Source of the DNA: Neobacillus bataviensis
GTDB lineage: Bacteria; Bacillota; Bacilli; Bacillales_B; DSM-18226
Length of the DNA: 64,000 nt
NCBI RefSeq assembly: GCF_019969725.1
Contig: NZ_JAHXYW010000006.1
Span: 1-64,000, forward strand
Direction of reading: 5' to 3'
The notes beneath the pieces were generated by a model. It was not told the DNA's origin. It did not search any database and worked only from the letters and a program-made list of their open reading frames with translations. This document shows positions 51,392 to 61,778 of this stretch, piece by piece; the first letter of the stretch is position 1; every line of letters starts with the position of its first letter. The position numbers and the translations under genes are program-made.

Positions 51392-52495
51392 ATGAATAGA
51401 AAAGTAAAGATAATGCAAATAATACCAAACCTCGGTGTTGCTGGTGCGGAAATAATGGTGGAAAATTTATCAGTTAATTTAAAGAATGATCTTTTTGAAG
51501 TGTGTGTTGTTAGTTTATACGATGAACAATCAGCAATAACAAAAAGATTAGAAAATCAAAATATTCCCCTATTTTATCTAGGGAAGAAAAAGGGTCTTGA
51601 TATAAAGCTTATTTTCCGATTATATAATTTAATACTGAAAGAAAGGCCAAAAGTCATTCATACACACCGTTATGCAATGCAATATGCAATACCTGCTGCA
51701 ATATTGGCTAAAATACCTATAAGAATTCATACCATCCATAATATTGCCGAGAAAGAAGTAGGTAAATTACAAAGGAAATTACATTCATTCTTTTATAAAT
51801 ATTGTAAGGTAATTCCAGTCAGTATTAGCCCTATAGTAAAAGATTCTGTAATTAAGGAATATGAATTACAAAATGAACATTTGCCTATGATTTTTAATGG
51901 CATCGATTTAAATAAATGCTTATATAAAAAGAGTTACATTAAAGAGAATAGTAAAGTTAGCATACTTCATATAGGGCGTTTTTCCATGCAAAAAAATCAT
52001 CTAGGATTAATAGATGCCTTTAAAATTGTTCATGATAAATCCCCAGATACTGTATTAAGATTAATCGGGACTGGAGAAATGGAGAAAGATGTCAGAGAGA
52101 AAATAAAAGAGTTAGATTTATTGGATTCTGTAGAAATATTGGGTTTAAAAGATGATGTACATCCTTATTTAAATAAAGCGGATATATTTGTATTACCTTC
52201 AACATGGGAGGGGATGCCAATAACTTTAATAGAAGCGATGGCTACGGGGCTACCAATAGTTGCAACGAATGTTGGTGGTGTACCTGATATGATTAAGGAT
52301 AATATTTCTGGTCTCCTTGTTGACACTAACAAAGAAGAAATTGCTGCTGCATTACTTAAATTGATTTACGACGAAAATCTTCGACAACAGTTGGGGAGTG
52401 CGGCTAAAGATGCATCAAAACAGTTTTCTGCTCAAGAAATGGCAAGAGAATATATTAAGGTATTTGAAAATAATATACACACACTTAATAAATAA
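51392..52495 (+). CDS. Glycosyltransferase family 4
   Basis: A 367-residue GT-B enzyme: IIPNLGVAGAEIMVENL, HTHRYAMQYAIPAA, LHIGRFSMQKNHLGLIDAF, LPSTWEGMPITLIEAMATGLP with the E(x7)E motif, and PDMIKDNISGLLVD. Retaining transfer from an NDP-sugar to the lipid-linked repeat is expected. AAAGGAC precedes ATG. Confidence 0.9.
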   Translation: MNRKVKIMQIIPNLGVAGAEIMVENLSVNLKNDLFEVCVVSLYDEQSAITKRLENQNIPLFYLGKKKGLDIKLIFRLYNLILKERPKVIHTHRYAMQYAIPAAILAKIPIRIHTIHNIAEKEVGKLQRKLHSFFYKYCKVIPVSISPIVKDSVIKEYELQNEHLPMIFNGIDLNKCLYKKSYIKENSKVSILHIGRFSMQKNHLGLIDAFKIVHDKSPDTVLRLIGTGEMEKDVREKIKELDLLDSVEILGLKDDVHPYLNKADIFVLPSTWEGMPITLIEAMATGLPIVATNVGGVPDMIKDNISGLLVDTNKEEIAAALLKLIYDENLRQQLGSAAKDASKQFSAQEMAREYIKVFENNIHTLNK

Positions 52496-52506
52496 CAGAA
52501 ATTACG

Positions 52507-53715
52507 GTGATTTTTATCTTGAAAATTAATAATATCAAAGAAAAGGAAAATATTAAAATAATTACTATGCTATTAGCATTTTATTTATTTTTAGCACCAT
52601 TAGACTTTTTGCCAGTAATTCCCGGAGTATCAGTTTCAAGATTTCTAATCCTTATTCCTTTAGGTGTTAGTATTTTCTATTTAAAGAATATGAAAATTCG
52701 CTTAGATAAATTTTTGATAATTCCAATACTATATGTCATGGTGGTAATGGTAACTATGTTTTATAGTCACGATTTATCAGAAACAATTCAAAGGACCATT
52801 TCCATAGGGCAGAATATTGGGGTAATAATTATTTTGTCTTTGTTAAGCTACAATAGAACAGAAATTAGATTATTAAAACGGGCAATTGTGTTTAGCGGGT
52901 GGCTTACATTATTGCTAATGTATTTCTATTCTGATACTCAATCAATTTTGGGAGGTAGACTTACGGTTTCTGTAAACGGTGTATATCAAGATCCCAATTA
53001 TTTAACTGGTTTTTTAATTTTTTCAATAATGTTTTATTTTGAGGATTTAATAAAAAATAGGAGTAAAGCCTCAATAGTAAAATTGGGTGTTTTTTTGATT
53101 TTTGTCCTTTTAACTGGATCACGGGGAGGGTTTCTAGCTATCGTCGGTTCAATATTAATTTATAGTTTGATATGGACGAGGACAAAAAAGTTTAAGCCGT
53201 CTTCTTTAATAATACTAATTAGCTTTATCCTAATAATGAGCACAATCTTTAACATTGCTTTAAATATGTTACCCGAAACAGTAGCTCAGAGGTACGATGC
53301 ATCTTATTCATTAAACGACAATGCTGCTGGAAGGGGGGATATTTGGGAAAGTTTAATTTTTTCCTATGAACAGTCCCCAGGATTTAATAAGTTCTTTGGA
53401 TGGGGTGCAGGTACAATACGCTATTTTACTTATAATGGAAATGTCGCCCATAATATATGGTTAGAGTCGTTAATAGAAATTGGAGTAATAGGAGTTCTTA
53501 TGCTCTTTATTTTATATTTTAGCTATATTAGAAAAGCTTTTAAATTAAAAGAATATGTTATGGCTACTTGCTTTATAGGTTATATGATTATGGCAATGTC
53601 TATGTCATTATATTCATATAAACCCATATGGAATATTATTCTACTCATTATGATACTAAAAAACAATCATTATGAAGTAAATAAATTATTCAAGAAAGGA
53701 ATTATCAATTTATAG
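52507..53715 (+). CDS. O-antigen-ligase/Wzy-type polysaccharide polymerase
   Basis: A 402-residue membrane protein with about 10-11 transmembrane segments and a large outer loop (about 255-320) containing RYDASYSLNDNAAGRGDIWE and GWGAG, the pattern of Wzy/O-antigen ligase proteins. LTGSRGGFLAI is typical of the conserved core. It would join repeat units at the outer face. GTG 52507 or TTG 52519 may start it. Confidence 0.85.
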   Translation: MIFILKINNIKEKENIKIITMLLAFYLFLAPLDFLPVIPGVSVSRFLILIPLGVSIFYLKNMKIRLDKFLIIPILYVMVVMVTMFYSHDLSETIQRTISIGQNIGVIIILSLLSYNRTEIRLLKRAIVFSGWLTLLLMYFYSDTQSILGGRLTVSVNGVYQDPNYLTGFLIFSIMFYFEDLIKNRSKASIVKLGVFLIFVLLTGSRGGFLAIVGSILIYSLIWTRTKKFKPSSLIILISFILIMSTIFNIALNMLPETVAQRYDASYSLNDNAAGRGDIWESLIFSYEQSPGFNKFFGWGAGTIRYFTYNGNVAHNIWLESLIEIGVIGVLMLFILYFSYIRKAFKLKEYVMATCFIGYMIMAMSMSLYSYKPIWNIILLIMILKNNHYEVNKLFKKGIINL

Positions 53716-53730
53716 TATGAGGTGTTCATA

Positions 53731-54783
53731 ATGAAGGTTAGCATTGTTATTCCGGTTTATAACGTTGAAACCTATTTAGAACAATGTATTGATAGTGTAA
53801 TTCAGCAAAGTTACAAGGATTTGGAGATAATTTTGGTCAATGATGGTTCAACAGACAATAGTGGTAAAATATGCGATGAGTATGTTTCTAAAGATTCTAG
53901 AGTTAAAGTAATACATAAGCCGAATGGTGGTCTTATGTCTGCATGGAAAGCTGGCTTTTTATCTTCTATTGGTAAATATGTTGGATTTGTTGATAGTGAC
54001 GATTGGATAGAAAATAATATGTACGAGCAACTTGTTAAAAGTGCTATTTCACATGATGCTGATATTGCAGTTTGTCAATTAATTAAAGAGTTTAATGAAT
54101 TGTCTAATATAAAATTAAAAGAGAAGTTAAGATTAGAACCTGGGGTTTATAACTCAGAAAAAATTAAAAATGAGATAATACCTGGAATAATTAATGATGG
54201 TAGTTACCTTGGGCGAAGGTTGTCTCCAAATAGAGTTACTAAACTTTTTAAAAGAGAGCTTATAGAGAATAATTTACAATTTTGTGACGATAGAATTTCA
54301 CTGGGGGAAGACTTGATTACATGTTTTTCATGCGTTTGTGATGCTAAAACAATTGTAATTCTACCAGATTACCACCCTTATCATTATCGAATTAACAATC
54401 AATCAATTACAGGTAAGTATGATTACAAGCGAATAGAAAAAGTAAATCAACTAAATATTAAATTGAGTGAAATAGCAAAGTGTAAGGATGTAAACATTGT
54501 AGAACAAATTGCAAATGATTATATAAGTTTAGCGTTATTATGTATAGAATGTGAAATTTTATTTTCAGACCTCCCAAAAGATATTACCCTAAATCGAATA
54601 AAAGATATTTATAAATCTAATCTGTTTACTGAATCCCTAAGAAATGGAAATATCGAAGGATTTTCTATAAAGCACAAAGTGTATTTATTTCTTCTTAAAT
54701 ATAACAAAATAAAAATATTGTATATTCTACGTGAAATGATGAGCTCAATAAAATCTATAATTAAGAATAAGGAATTCATATAA
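53731..54783 (+). CDS. Glycosyltransferase family 2
   Basis: A 350-residue GT-A enzyme: VSIVIPVYNVETYLEQCIDS, VNDGSTDNSGKICDEY, VDSDDWIENNMYE (DxD region, about 88-100). C-terminal part is helical without membrane segments. ATG 53731 follows GAGGTG by 6 nt. It is followed by a 259-bp AT-rich gap with no clear gene. Confidence 0.9.
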   Translation: MKVSIVIPVYNVETYLEQCIDSVIQQSYKDLEIILVNDGSTDNSGKICDEYVSKDSRVKVIHKPNGGLMSAWKAGFLSSIGKYVGFVDSDDWIENNMYEQLVKSAISHDADIAVCQLIKEFNELSNIKLKEKLRLEPGVYNSEKIKNEIIPGIINDGSYLGRRLSPNRVTKLFKRELIENNLQFCDDRISLGEDLITCFSCVCDAKTIVILPDYHPYHYRINNQSITGKYDYKRIEKVNQLNIKLSEIAKCKDVNIVEQIANDYISLALLCIECEILFSDLPKDITLNRIKDIYKSNLFTESLRNGNIEGFSIKHKVYLFLLKYNKIKILYILREMMSSIKSIIKNKEFI

Positions 54784-55042
54784 TGAATTGAATTAAATGA
54801 TTTCTATTAATGCAATATTAAATTTTTGTTCAAAAGAGAATTGACTTGACGACTCAATGATTTTTAGAAATTTGTTCTAATATTTTAATAAACAGTATAG
54901 TGGTACTTATCATTTGGATTAAATTAATAATAGAATGCTATAAATTTTACTAATATATTTCTCTTCTTATTTTTCTTCATAAGAACATATCAGGATATTA
55001 AGCTTACTAGTGAAATGCCTTAAAAGTAGGAGGCGATATTTT
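54784..55042. other. AT-rich gap between glycosyltransferase genes
   Basis: No gene, hairpin with T run or repeat was seen. A weak promoter cannot be excluded. Such gaps are common at the joints of exchangeable polysaccharide cassettes. Confidence 0.3.
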
Positions 55043-55993
55043 ATGAGTATTTTAGTTAGTATAAATTGTATTACTTATAATCATGAAGATTATATTGCAG
55101 ATGCATTAGAAAGTTTCCTAATGCAAAAGACAAAATTTGATTTTGAAATTGTTATCGGCGAGGATTGTAGTACCGATAAAACAAGAGAAATTGTTGAACA
55201 CTATATTAATAAATATCCCGAGAAAATTAGATTAATAACCTCAGAAGCGAATGTTGGATCTCAAAAAAATCTATTACGTATTGCTGAACAATCAAAAGGA
55301 AAATATATTGCATTATGTGAAGGTGATGATTATTGGACAGACCCATATAAACTACAAAAACAAATAGATTACATGGAAGAAAATACGGATTGTAGTTTAT
55401 GTGTACATGCTTCGGAAATAGTAGAACAAGATAAAAGCCCTACTGGTAAATATGTTAAACCATATTATGGAAATAAGGTGGTTGAAATTGGAGAAGTAAT
55501 TCTTGGTGGAGGTGGACTCTTTCCCACTGCCTCAATTGTATACCCTAAACAATTAATGGACAATCCACCAGAATTCTTTGGAAATGGTATTGTAGGTGAT
55601 TACCCTCTTGTAATGATTCTTGCAAATAAAGGAAAAGTATTTTATATAGATGAAATCATGTCCGCTTATAGAACCGGAGTATTTGGATCTTGGAGTCAGA
55701 GGAACTTATCTGGGGAAAATCTAAGTGCAAAAATAATTAAAAACGCCAAAGGTTTAATTTGGATTTTGGAAAGGTTTAACGAATATTCAGAGTATAAATA
55801 TTCCACTTCTATAGACTTTCTTATATCAAAAAATAAAGCATTAATATTGTTAGAACAAAAGGATACAATGTTTTTTAAAACTCAATATTTTAAGGATTTG
55901 ACATTAATAAAGAAAGTTAAAATGTATACACTTATTAACTTTCCAAGTTTGTATTCTAATTTAGCAAAACTATCTAAGAAGTATTCTAAATAA
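55043..55993 (+). CDS. Glycosyltransferase family 2
   Basis: A 316-residue GT-A enzyme: VSINCITYNHEDYIADALES, IVIGEDCSTDKTREI, CEGDDYWTDPYKLQKQIDYM (acidic metal site, about 92-111). ATG 55043 follows AGGAGGCGATATTTT; an upstream frame from 55010 overlaps the ribosome site. Substrate unknown. Confidence 0.9.
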   Translation: MSILVSINCITYNHEDYIADALESFLMQKTKFDFEIVIGEDCSTDKTREIVEHYINKYPEKIRLITSEANVGSQKNLLRIAEQSKGKYIALCEGDDYWTDPYKLQKQIDYMEENTDCSLCVHASEIVEQDKSPTGKYVKPYYGNKVVEIGEVILGGGGLFPTASIVYPKQLMDNPPEFFGNGIVGDYPLVMILANKGKVFYIDEIMSAYRTGVFGSWSQRNLSGENLSAKIIKNAKGLIWILERFNEYSEYKYSTSIDFLISKNKALILLEQKDTMFFKTQYFKDLTLIKKVKMYTLINFPSLYSNLAKLSKKYSK

Positions 55994-56022
55994 AAGCTCT
56001 TAATGTGAAAGAGGAAACAAAA

Positions 56023-57510
56023 ATGAATGATTCAAGCTCATTGAAAAGAAAAGCTATCTCTGGATTATTATGGAGTTCAACTGATTTAATAGCAAATCAA
56101 GGTATTCAATTTTTTATACAAATAATTCTTGCGAGATTATTGTTACCAGAACACTTTGGTTTGATAGGTATGATTTTAATTTTTATTTCCATATCTAACT
56201 CTATAATCGATAGTGGATTTACTCAAGCCTTAATCAAAGAGAAAAATCCAGGTCAAGATGACTATTCGACTGTCTTTTACTTTAACTTATTATTGGCCTT
56301 TCTTATCTATATGGTTCTATTTATATCCTCAGAAGCGATTAGTAGTTTTTTTGGAGAACCCCAATTGATTTCAATTCTTAGGATTTTATCGTTAGTTCTT
56401 ATTATTAATTCATTTGGAATTATACAAAGAGCTATTCTTATAAAGAATGTCGATTTCAGATCACAAACCAAAATTAATATAATTGCTGGTACTGTTTCGG
56501 GTATGGTAGCAATTGTTTTTGCTTTATTTGGTTTCGGAGTTTGGAGTCTTGTTCTTAAAAGTTTATCAATGCAATTTATTCAAACATTGTTGTTATGGTT
56601 TAACAATAAATGGATTCCATCTTTTGTCTTTAGTGTAAAATCATTTAAAAAGCTTTTCGGCTTTGGTTCTAAGTTACTAATTTCTGGTTTAATCGATACA
56701 TTATACAATAACTTATATTTTGTGATTATTGGAAAGTTTTTTACTGCATCTCAACTAGGATATTACACTAACGCAGTTAAATTAAGAGATGTTGCGTCTC
56801 AGTCTATAACTACATCTGTGCAACGTGTAACATATCCTGTTCTAAGTAAGATTCAAGGAGATGAGGAAAAACTAAAATACGGCTATAGGAAGGTTATTAA
56901 GACAACTACCTTTATCATTTTCCCGTTTATGTTAGGTTTAGCTGCTATTTCAAGTCCCCTTATTTATTCTTTACTTGGAGATAAATGGATGCCGTCTGTA
57001 AAATATCTTCAATTACTTTGTATAGCTGGAATGTTATATCCACTTCACGCTATAAATTTAAATATCCTGCAAGTGAAGGGGAGATCCGATTTATTTCTAG
57101 TCTTAGAATTATTAAAGAAATTAATATTAACCATTTTAATAATATTAGTTTTATGGCTTAAATTGGGGGTTATAGGTTTAATTTGGGGAACAGTTTTACA
57201 TTCATTTATTGCCCTCTTTATTAACACCTATTTTTCAGCTAGGGAAATTTCTTATTCAGTTAAAGAGCAGTTAAAAGACATAACACCAATATTTTTAATT
57301 TCGATATTTATGGCGGGAATTGTATATTATGTTGGTTTACTTTTATCAGGTAGTAATTTAATCACAATGATTTTTCAGATTGGAATAGGGATTTTGTTGT
57401 ATATATGTTTTAGTAAAATTGCAAGAGTACAGGAATTAAATACATTATATTCTTTGATTAAACCGTTAATAAAAAAGATATTGTTTAATTTACATCTCAT
57501 CAAGTCTTAA
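56023..57510 (+). CDS. Wzx-type lipid-linked oligosaccharide flippase (MOP family)
   Basis: A 495-residue protein with about 14 transmembrane segments. SGLLWSSTDLIANQGIQFFIQIILARLL at the N-terminus and PEHFGLIGMI and DSGFTQALI are typical of WzxC/TuaB-type exporters. It moves the finished repeat unit across the membrane. ATG 56023 follows AGAGGAAAC; GTG 56005 is less likely. Its presence with Wzy and an initiating transferase shows a Wzx/Wzy-type route. Confidence 0.9.
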   Translation: MNDSSSLKRKAISGLLWSSTDLIANQGIQFFIQIILARLLLPEHFGLIGMILIFISISNSIIDSGFTQALIKEKNPGQDDYSTVFYFNLLLAFLIYMVLFISSEAISSFFGEPQLISILRILSLVLIINSFGIIQRAILIKNVDFRSQTKINIIAGTVSGMVAIVFALFGFGVWSLVLKSLSMQFIQTLLLWFNNKWIPSFVFSVKSFKKLFGFGSKLLISGLIDTLYNNLYFVIIGKFFTASQLGYYTNAVKLRDVASQSITTSVQRVTYPVLSKIQGDEEKLKYGYRKVIKTTTFIIFPFMLGLAAISSPLIYSLLGDKWMPSVKYLQLLCIAGMLYPLHAINLNILQVKGRSDLFLVLELLKKLILTILIILVLWLKLGVIGLIWGTVLHSFIALFINTYFSAREISYSVKEQLKDITPIFLISIFMAGIVYYVGLLLSGSNLITMIFQIGIGILLYICFSKIARVQELNTLYSLIKPLIKKILFNLHLIKS

Positions 57511-57543
57511 ACAAAATTTATCTTATTTAGAAGGAAGATTATT

Positions 57544-58695
57544 ATGATAAATAAATTTTATGAACCTCTTTACGTGACTAGACCATTGCTACCTGGCATA
57601 GAAGAAGTAAATAAAAGGATGAAAGAGATATGGGAAAGCAAATGGTTAACAAATAATGGTGTTCAACATAAAAAATTAGAAAATGAACTAAAAAGTTATT
57701 TAGATGTAGAACATATTTCTCTATTTAATAATGGTACCTTGGCACTATTATTAGGATTGAAATCTTTAGATCTAACTGGTGAAGTTATTACAACACCCTT
57801 TACCTTTCCAGCAACAGTACAAGCTCTGGACTGGAATGGATTAACTCCTGTATTCTGTGATATTGATCCAGATACACTGAATATTGATGCAAATAAAATT
57901 GAAGCTCTGATAACTGAGAAAACTAGCGCTATTCTAGGTGTCCATGTCTTTGGAAATCCTTGTGAAGTCGAAAAAATACAATCATTAGCGGATAAGTACA
58001 ACTTGAAAGTGATTTATGACGGTGCACATGCTTTTGGCACAAGGATTGATGGGAAACCAATAAGTAGCTTTGGTGATATGACGATGTTTAGTTTCCATGC
58101 TACAAAGTTATTCAACACTGTAGAAGGTGGCGCGCTAGCTTTTAAGGATGAAAAGTTGAACAAAAAGCTAAATCTTCTTAAGAATTTTGGGCTGGCAGGA
58201 CCAGAGGAAGTTGTGTTATCTGGGTTAAATGCAAAGATGAATGAAGTGCAGGCGGGTATTGGATTAGAAGTTTTAAAAATTGTAGAGGCTGAAAGAGCAA
58301 AACGGGAAGTTATTAGAAATACGTATGAAACATATTTAGCAGGTATACCAGGAATTAGGATTCTAACAGGATTAAAAGGTGAAAACAGTAGTTACCAATA
58401 TTTTGTAATCGAAATAGATGAAGAAAAATACGGTAGATCAAGGGATTGGGTTCATGAAGAACTTAAAAAATATAATGTGTTCACTAGAAGATATTTTTAT
58501 CCTTTATGCAGTGATTTTGGTTGGTATTTACATCTAGAATCTGCGAAAACGGAAAATCTTCCACGAGCTCAAAAAGCAGTAAAACAAGTTCTGTCAATGC
58601 CATATTATGGTGAGTTGGAAACTGAGTCAGTAGAAAAAATTTGTACAATTCTAAAGGAAAAAATTCATGTTAAAGTCGTGGCACTTAACAACTAA
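57544..58695 (+). CDS. DegT/DnrJ/EryC1 sugar aminotransferase (VioA-like)
   Basis: A 383-residue PLP enzyme. The cofactor Lys is about residue 188 in FSFHATKLFNTVEGG, and SLFNNGTLALLLGL and FGDMTMFSF match the family. The FHATKLFNTVEGGA variant is seen in VioA/FdtB-type enzymes that aminate dTDP-4-keto-6-deoxyhexoses. RmlA and RmlB genes follow immediately, so a dTDP-4-amino-4,6-dideoxyhexose is the likely product; C-3 amination cannot be excluded. AGAAGGAAG precedes ATG. Confidence 0.88.
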   Translation: MINKFYEPLYVTRPLLPGIEEVNKRMKEIWESKWLTNNGVQHKKLENELKSYLDVEHISLFNNGTLALLLGLKSLDLTGEVITTPFTFPATVQALDWNGLTPVFCDIDPDTLNIDANKIEALITEKTSAILGVHVFGNPCEVEKIQSLADKYNLKVIYDGAHAFGTRIDGKPISSFGDMTMFSFHATKLFNTVEGGALAFKDEKLNKKLNLLKNFGLAGPEEVVLSGLNAKMNEVQAGIGLEVLKIVEAERAKREVIRNTYETYLAGIPGIRILTGLKGENSSYQYFVIEIDEEKYGRSRDWVHEELKKYNVFTRRYFYPLCSDFGWYLHLESAKTENLPRAQKAVKQVLSMPYYGELETESVEKICTILKEKIHVKVVALNN

Positions 58696-58707
58696 AAGGT
58701 GATGTTT

Positions 58708-59601
58708 ATGAAAGGAATTATTTTAGCTGGAGGTTCAGGTACTCGCCTTTATCCTTTAACGAAGGCTGTCTCAAAGCAAATGCTTCCAGTATATGATAAA
58801 CCAATGATTTATTATCCATTATCAGTTTTGATGCTTGCTGGAATACAGGAAGTCCTAATTATTTCCACCCCAAGGGATATTATAGGATTTAAAGACTTAC
58901 TAGGGGATGGAAGCCATCTTGGAATGAAATTTGAATTTGCAGTACAAGATAAGCCAAATGGTCTTGCAGAAGCTTTTATTATAGGAGAGGAATTTATTGG
59001 AGACTCTTCGGTGGCATTAGTGCTTGGTGATAATATTTTTTATGGATCGGATTTCGGTAATAGATTGCAAAGTGCAGCTTCACTATCAAATGGTGCTTTA
59101 ATTTTTGGCTGTTTTGTAAAAGACCCTAGGGCTTATGGTGTTGTAGAAGTGGACGAACAGATGAATGCTCTATCAATTGAAGAAAAGCCAGAAAATCCTA
59201 AATCATCTTACGCAGTACCGGGTTTATATTTCTTTGATAATGAAGTTGTTCAAATTGCTAAAAATGTATCTCCGTCTGCACGTGGTGAGGTAGAAATTAC
59301 TTCAGTTATTGACGAATACCTCAAGAGAAGGAAATTAAAGGTAGCTGTCATGGGGAGAGGTCTAGCATGGTTAGATACTGGAACCCATGAATCACTGCTT
59401 GACGCTTCTAACTTTGTTGAGGCAATTCAAAAACGTCAAGGCTTGTTTATTGCATGTATAGAAGAAATTGCTTTTAGAAGAGGTTATATTACAAAAGAGC
59501 AATTATTAAATCTTGCTCAACCATTAACAAAAACTGATTATGGAAAATATCTTGTCGAGGTAGCTCTAGGTCTAGAAAATAGACAAACTGCCAAAGTATA
59601 A
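58708..59601 (+). CDS. rmlA: Glucose-1-phosphate thymidylyltransferase
   Basis: A 297-residue Rml[43 protein letters not shown] and [10 protein letters not shown]. It makes dTDP-glucose. ATG 58708 is selected because AAAGGTGA then has normal spacing; GTG 58699 and ATG 58702 lie within the ribosome site. Four bp after the aminotransferase gene's stop region, so cotranscribed. Confidence 0.95.
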   Translation: MKGIILAGGSGTRLYPLTKAVSKQMLPVYDKPMIYYPLSVLMLAGIQEVLIISTPRDIIGFKDLLGDGSHLGMKFEFAVQDKPNGLAEAFIIGEEFIGDSSVALVLGDNIFYGSDFGNRLQSAASLSNGALIFGCFVKDPRAYGVVEVDEQMNALSIEEKPENPKSSYAVPGLYFFDNEVVQIAKNVSPSARGEVEITSVIDEYLKRRKLKVAVMGRGLAWLDTGTHESLLDASNFVEAIQKRQGLFIACIEEIAFRRGYITKEQLLNLAQPLTKTDYGKYLVEVALGLENRQTAKV

Positions 59602-59676
59602 GGTTGTTGATATTTCATTTTTATTTTTTGAATGCAAGCAATTTAGACAAATTAAATGAGTATGAGAGGTGACATA

Positions 59677-60711
59677 ATGGCAAGAAAAAAGATTCTTGTA
59701 ACAGGTGGTGCAGGATTCATTGGTGGTAACTTTGTTCAATATATGGTTAATAAATACCCTCAATATGATATTTATAATCTCGACTTATTAACATATGCTG
59801 GTGATTTAACCAAGCACCGTAATTTTGAACAGAAGAAGAATTACCATTTTATTAAAGTTGATATTGCTGATCGTGGAAAAATTATGTCAGTTTTTAAAAA
59901 AGAAAAGTTTGATTATATTACCCATTTTGCCGCAGAAAGTCATGTTGATCGATCCATAACAGATCCAGAAATATTTGTTAGAACGAATGTATTAGGAACT
60001 CAAGTTCTACTTGATGCAGCAAAACAAATTAATATTGAAAAGTTTGTTCATGTATCTACTGACGAAGTATATGGTGAATTAGACTTTGATCCAACCACTT
60101 TTTTTACAGAAGAAACTCCATTACAACCAAATAGTCCATACAGTGCAAGTAAAGCAGCATCTGATTTGTTAGTAAGGGCATATCATGAAACATATGGACT
60201 TCCAGTTAATATTACTCGTTGCTCAAATAACTATGGTCCATTCCATTTTCCTGAAAAGCTCATACCATTAACGATTTCCCGTGTTCTAAATGAGGAAATG
60301 GTACCAGTATATGGTGATGGTAAAAACATCCGGGATTGGTTGCATGTAATTGATCACTGCGCAGCAATTGATCTTGTCTTGCATAAAGGTATTCATGGTG
60401 AAGTTTATAATGTAGGGGGTCATAATGAGCGTACGAATTTAGAAGTGGTTAAAACGATTATTAACACTTTAGGAAAATCAGAAGAGTTAATTAAATTTGT
60501 TGCAGACCGCTTAGGACATGATAAACGTTATGCCATTGATCCTTCAAAATTGGAGAATTTAGGCTGGAAACCAACTTACTCATTTGAAACAGGAATAGCA
60601 CAAACAATAAATTGGTATTTGGATAACAAATGGTGGTGGGAGCAAATTATTAGTGGTGAATACAAAGAATATTTCGACAAGCAATATTCTTTAAAAGCAA
60701 AAGTTAATTGA
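59677..60711 (+). CDS. rmlB: dTDP-glucose 4,6-dehydratase
   Basis: A 344-residue extended SDR: LVTGGAGFIGGNFVQYM, HFAAESHVDRSI, VSTDEVYGEL, and the catalytic YSASK. It makes dTDP-4-keto-6-deoxyglucose for the neighbouring aminotransferase. RmlC and RmlD are absent from the window, so rhamnose is not made from this set. ATG 59677 follows AGAGGTGACATA. Confidence 0.95.
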   Translation: MARKKILVTGGAGFIGGNFVQYMVNKYPQYDIYNLDLLTYAGDLTKHRNFEQKKNYHFIKVDIADRGKIMSVFKKEKFDYITHFAAESHVDRSITDPEIFVRTNVLGTQVLLDAAKQINIEKFVHVSTDEVYGELDFDPTTFFTEETPLQPNSPYSASKAASDLLVRAYHETYGLPVNITRCSNNYGPFHFPEKLIPLTISRVLNEEMVPVYGDGKNIRDWLHVIDHCAAIDLVLHKGIHGEVYNVGGHNERTNLEVVKTIINTLGKSEELIKFVADRLGHDKRYAIDPSKLENLGWKPTYSFETGIAQTINWYLDNKWWWEQIISGEYKEYFDKQYSLKAKVN

Positions 60712-60990
60712 TTTTATAAAGTATGGAAAAATAGATAACACTTTTCAAGACAAATGTGTAATCTTAAAATTATTGGAAACAAAAATTGACGTTTTTAATT
60801 TAGTGTTTCTATCTAACATTAGCTTTTAAAAGAGAAATAGGTTTTTATGCTTGTTATTTTCTTATGATAAATTTTAAGCTTAGTACTTCTATTTTAGCTT
60901 TGAAGAAAAAATAGTTAACTGCTTGGAAGGCGTAATTAACCGTAAACAATAATTGTTCTTTTAATTCTGAAGTTATTTTAGGAGAGATAA
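60712..60990. other. AT-rich gap before the acetyltransferase gene
   Basis: No gene seen. TTGACG (60787-60792) with TATCTA 18 bp later is a weak promoter candidate. Confidence 0.3.
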
Positions 60991-61638
60991 ATGGAAGAGG
61001 TAATTATCTTTGGAGCAAGTGGTCACGCTAATGTGATAATCGATATATTAGAAAAGCAAAATGAATACAAAATAAAAGGGATTTTTGTGGACACGCCTGG
61101 TATGATTGGTCACGAGATAATGGGATATCCCATTCTTGGAAAAATTGCTGATTTCCATGGTTTCAGAAAAGGTATAGTGGCAATAGGTGACAATTTTGGC
61201 AGATCGTTAGTCGTAAATAAAATTAAAAAAATTGATAGAGAATTTCAATTTGTTAAAGCAGTTCATCCAAGTGCAGTTGTTGGGAAAAATGTTCAAATTG
61301 GAGCTGGTACCGTTGTAGTAAGCGGGGCTATTATTAATACGAATACTACAATTGGAGAGCATTGCATAATTAACACTAAAGCTTCAGCAGATCACGATGT
61401 AACAATAGGTGACTTTTCTACCCTTGCTCCGGGTGTAACCATAGGAGGAAACTCTGTTATAGGATCTCTTTCCACTGTTTCAATGGGTGCTAACGTTATT
61501 CAGAAAATTAAAATTGGTAGCGGAACGCTAATTGGTGCTGGATCTACAGTTATCAGAGATATTCCAGATGGAGTTTTAGCTTACGGATTACCGGCCAAAG
61601 TAATCAGGCAAAGGGAAATAGATGAAAAGTATATTTAG
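60991..61638 (+). CDS. NeuD/PglD-like sugar O/N-acetyltransferase
   Basis: A 215-residue left-handed beta-helix acetyltransferase. The N-terminal Rossmann-like part (IIFGASGHANVIIDIL) binds the NDP-sugar; hexapeptide repeats run about 95-185; the catalytic His is in NTKASADHDVTIGDF. PglD/VioB-type enzymes N-acetylate NDP-4-amino-4,6-dideoxy sugars. With the aminotransferase, RmlA and RmlB this would finish dTDP-4-acetamido-4,6-dideoxyhexose; inference. GGAGAG precedes ATG. Confidence 0.88.
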   Translation: MEEVIIFGASGHANVIIDILEKQNEYKIKGIFVDTPGMIGHEIMGYPILGKIADFHGFRKGIVAIGDNFGRSLVVNKIKKIDREFQFVKAVHPSAVVGKNVQIGAGTVVVSGAIINTNTTIGEHCIINTKASADHDVTIGDFSTLAPGVTIGGNSVIGSLSTVSMGANVIQKIKIGSGTLIGAGSTVIRDIPDGVLAYGLPAKVIRQREIDEKYI

Positions 61639-61679
61639 TAATTGTTAATATTATAATTTTTTCTTTATTTGTAAATTCC

Positions 61680-61709
61680 GGTGTCTGTCACCACCCGAAT
61701 ATTGTCGAA
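61680..61709. repeat. Short intergenic element, hairpin plus TGTCGAA
   Basis: GGTGTCTGTCACC (61680-61692) is a small perfect hairpin, followed by TGTCGAA (61703-61709). This combination looks like a short element scattered in Bacillus genomes, recognised from memory only. Confidence 0.3.
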
Positions 61710-61778
61710 TAATCCTAAAAAAACACTAAAGTAGTTTAAATATAAAATTACTTAAACTTGATTGGAGATTTATTGAAA

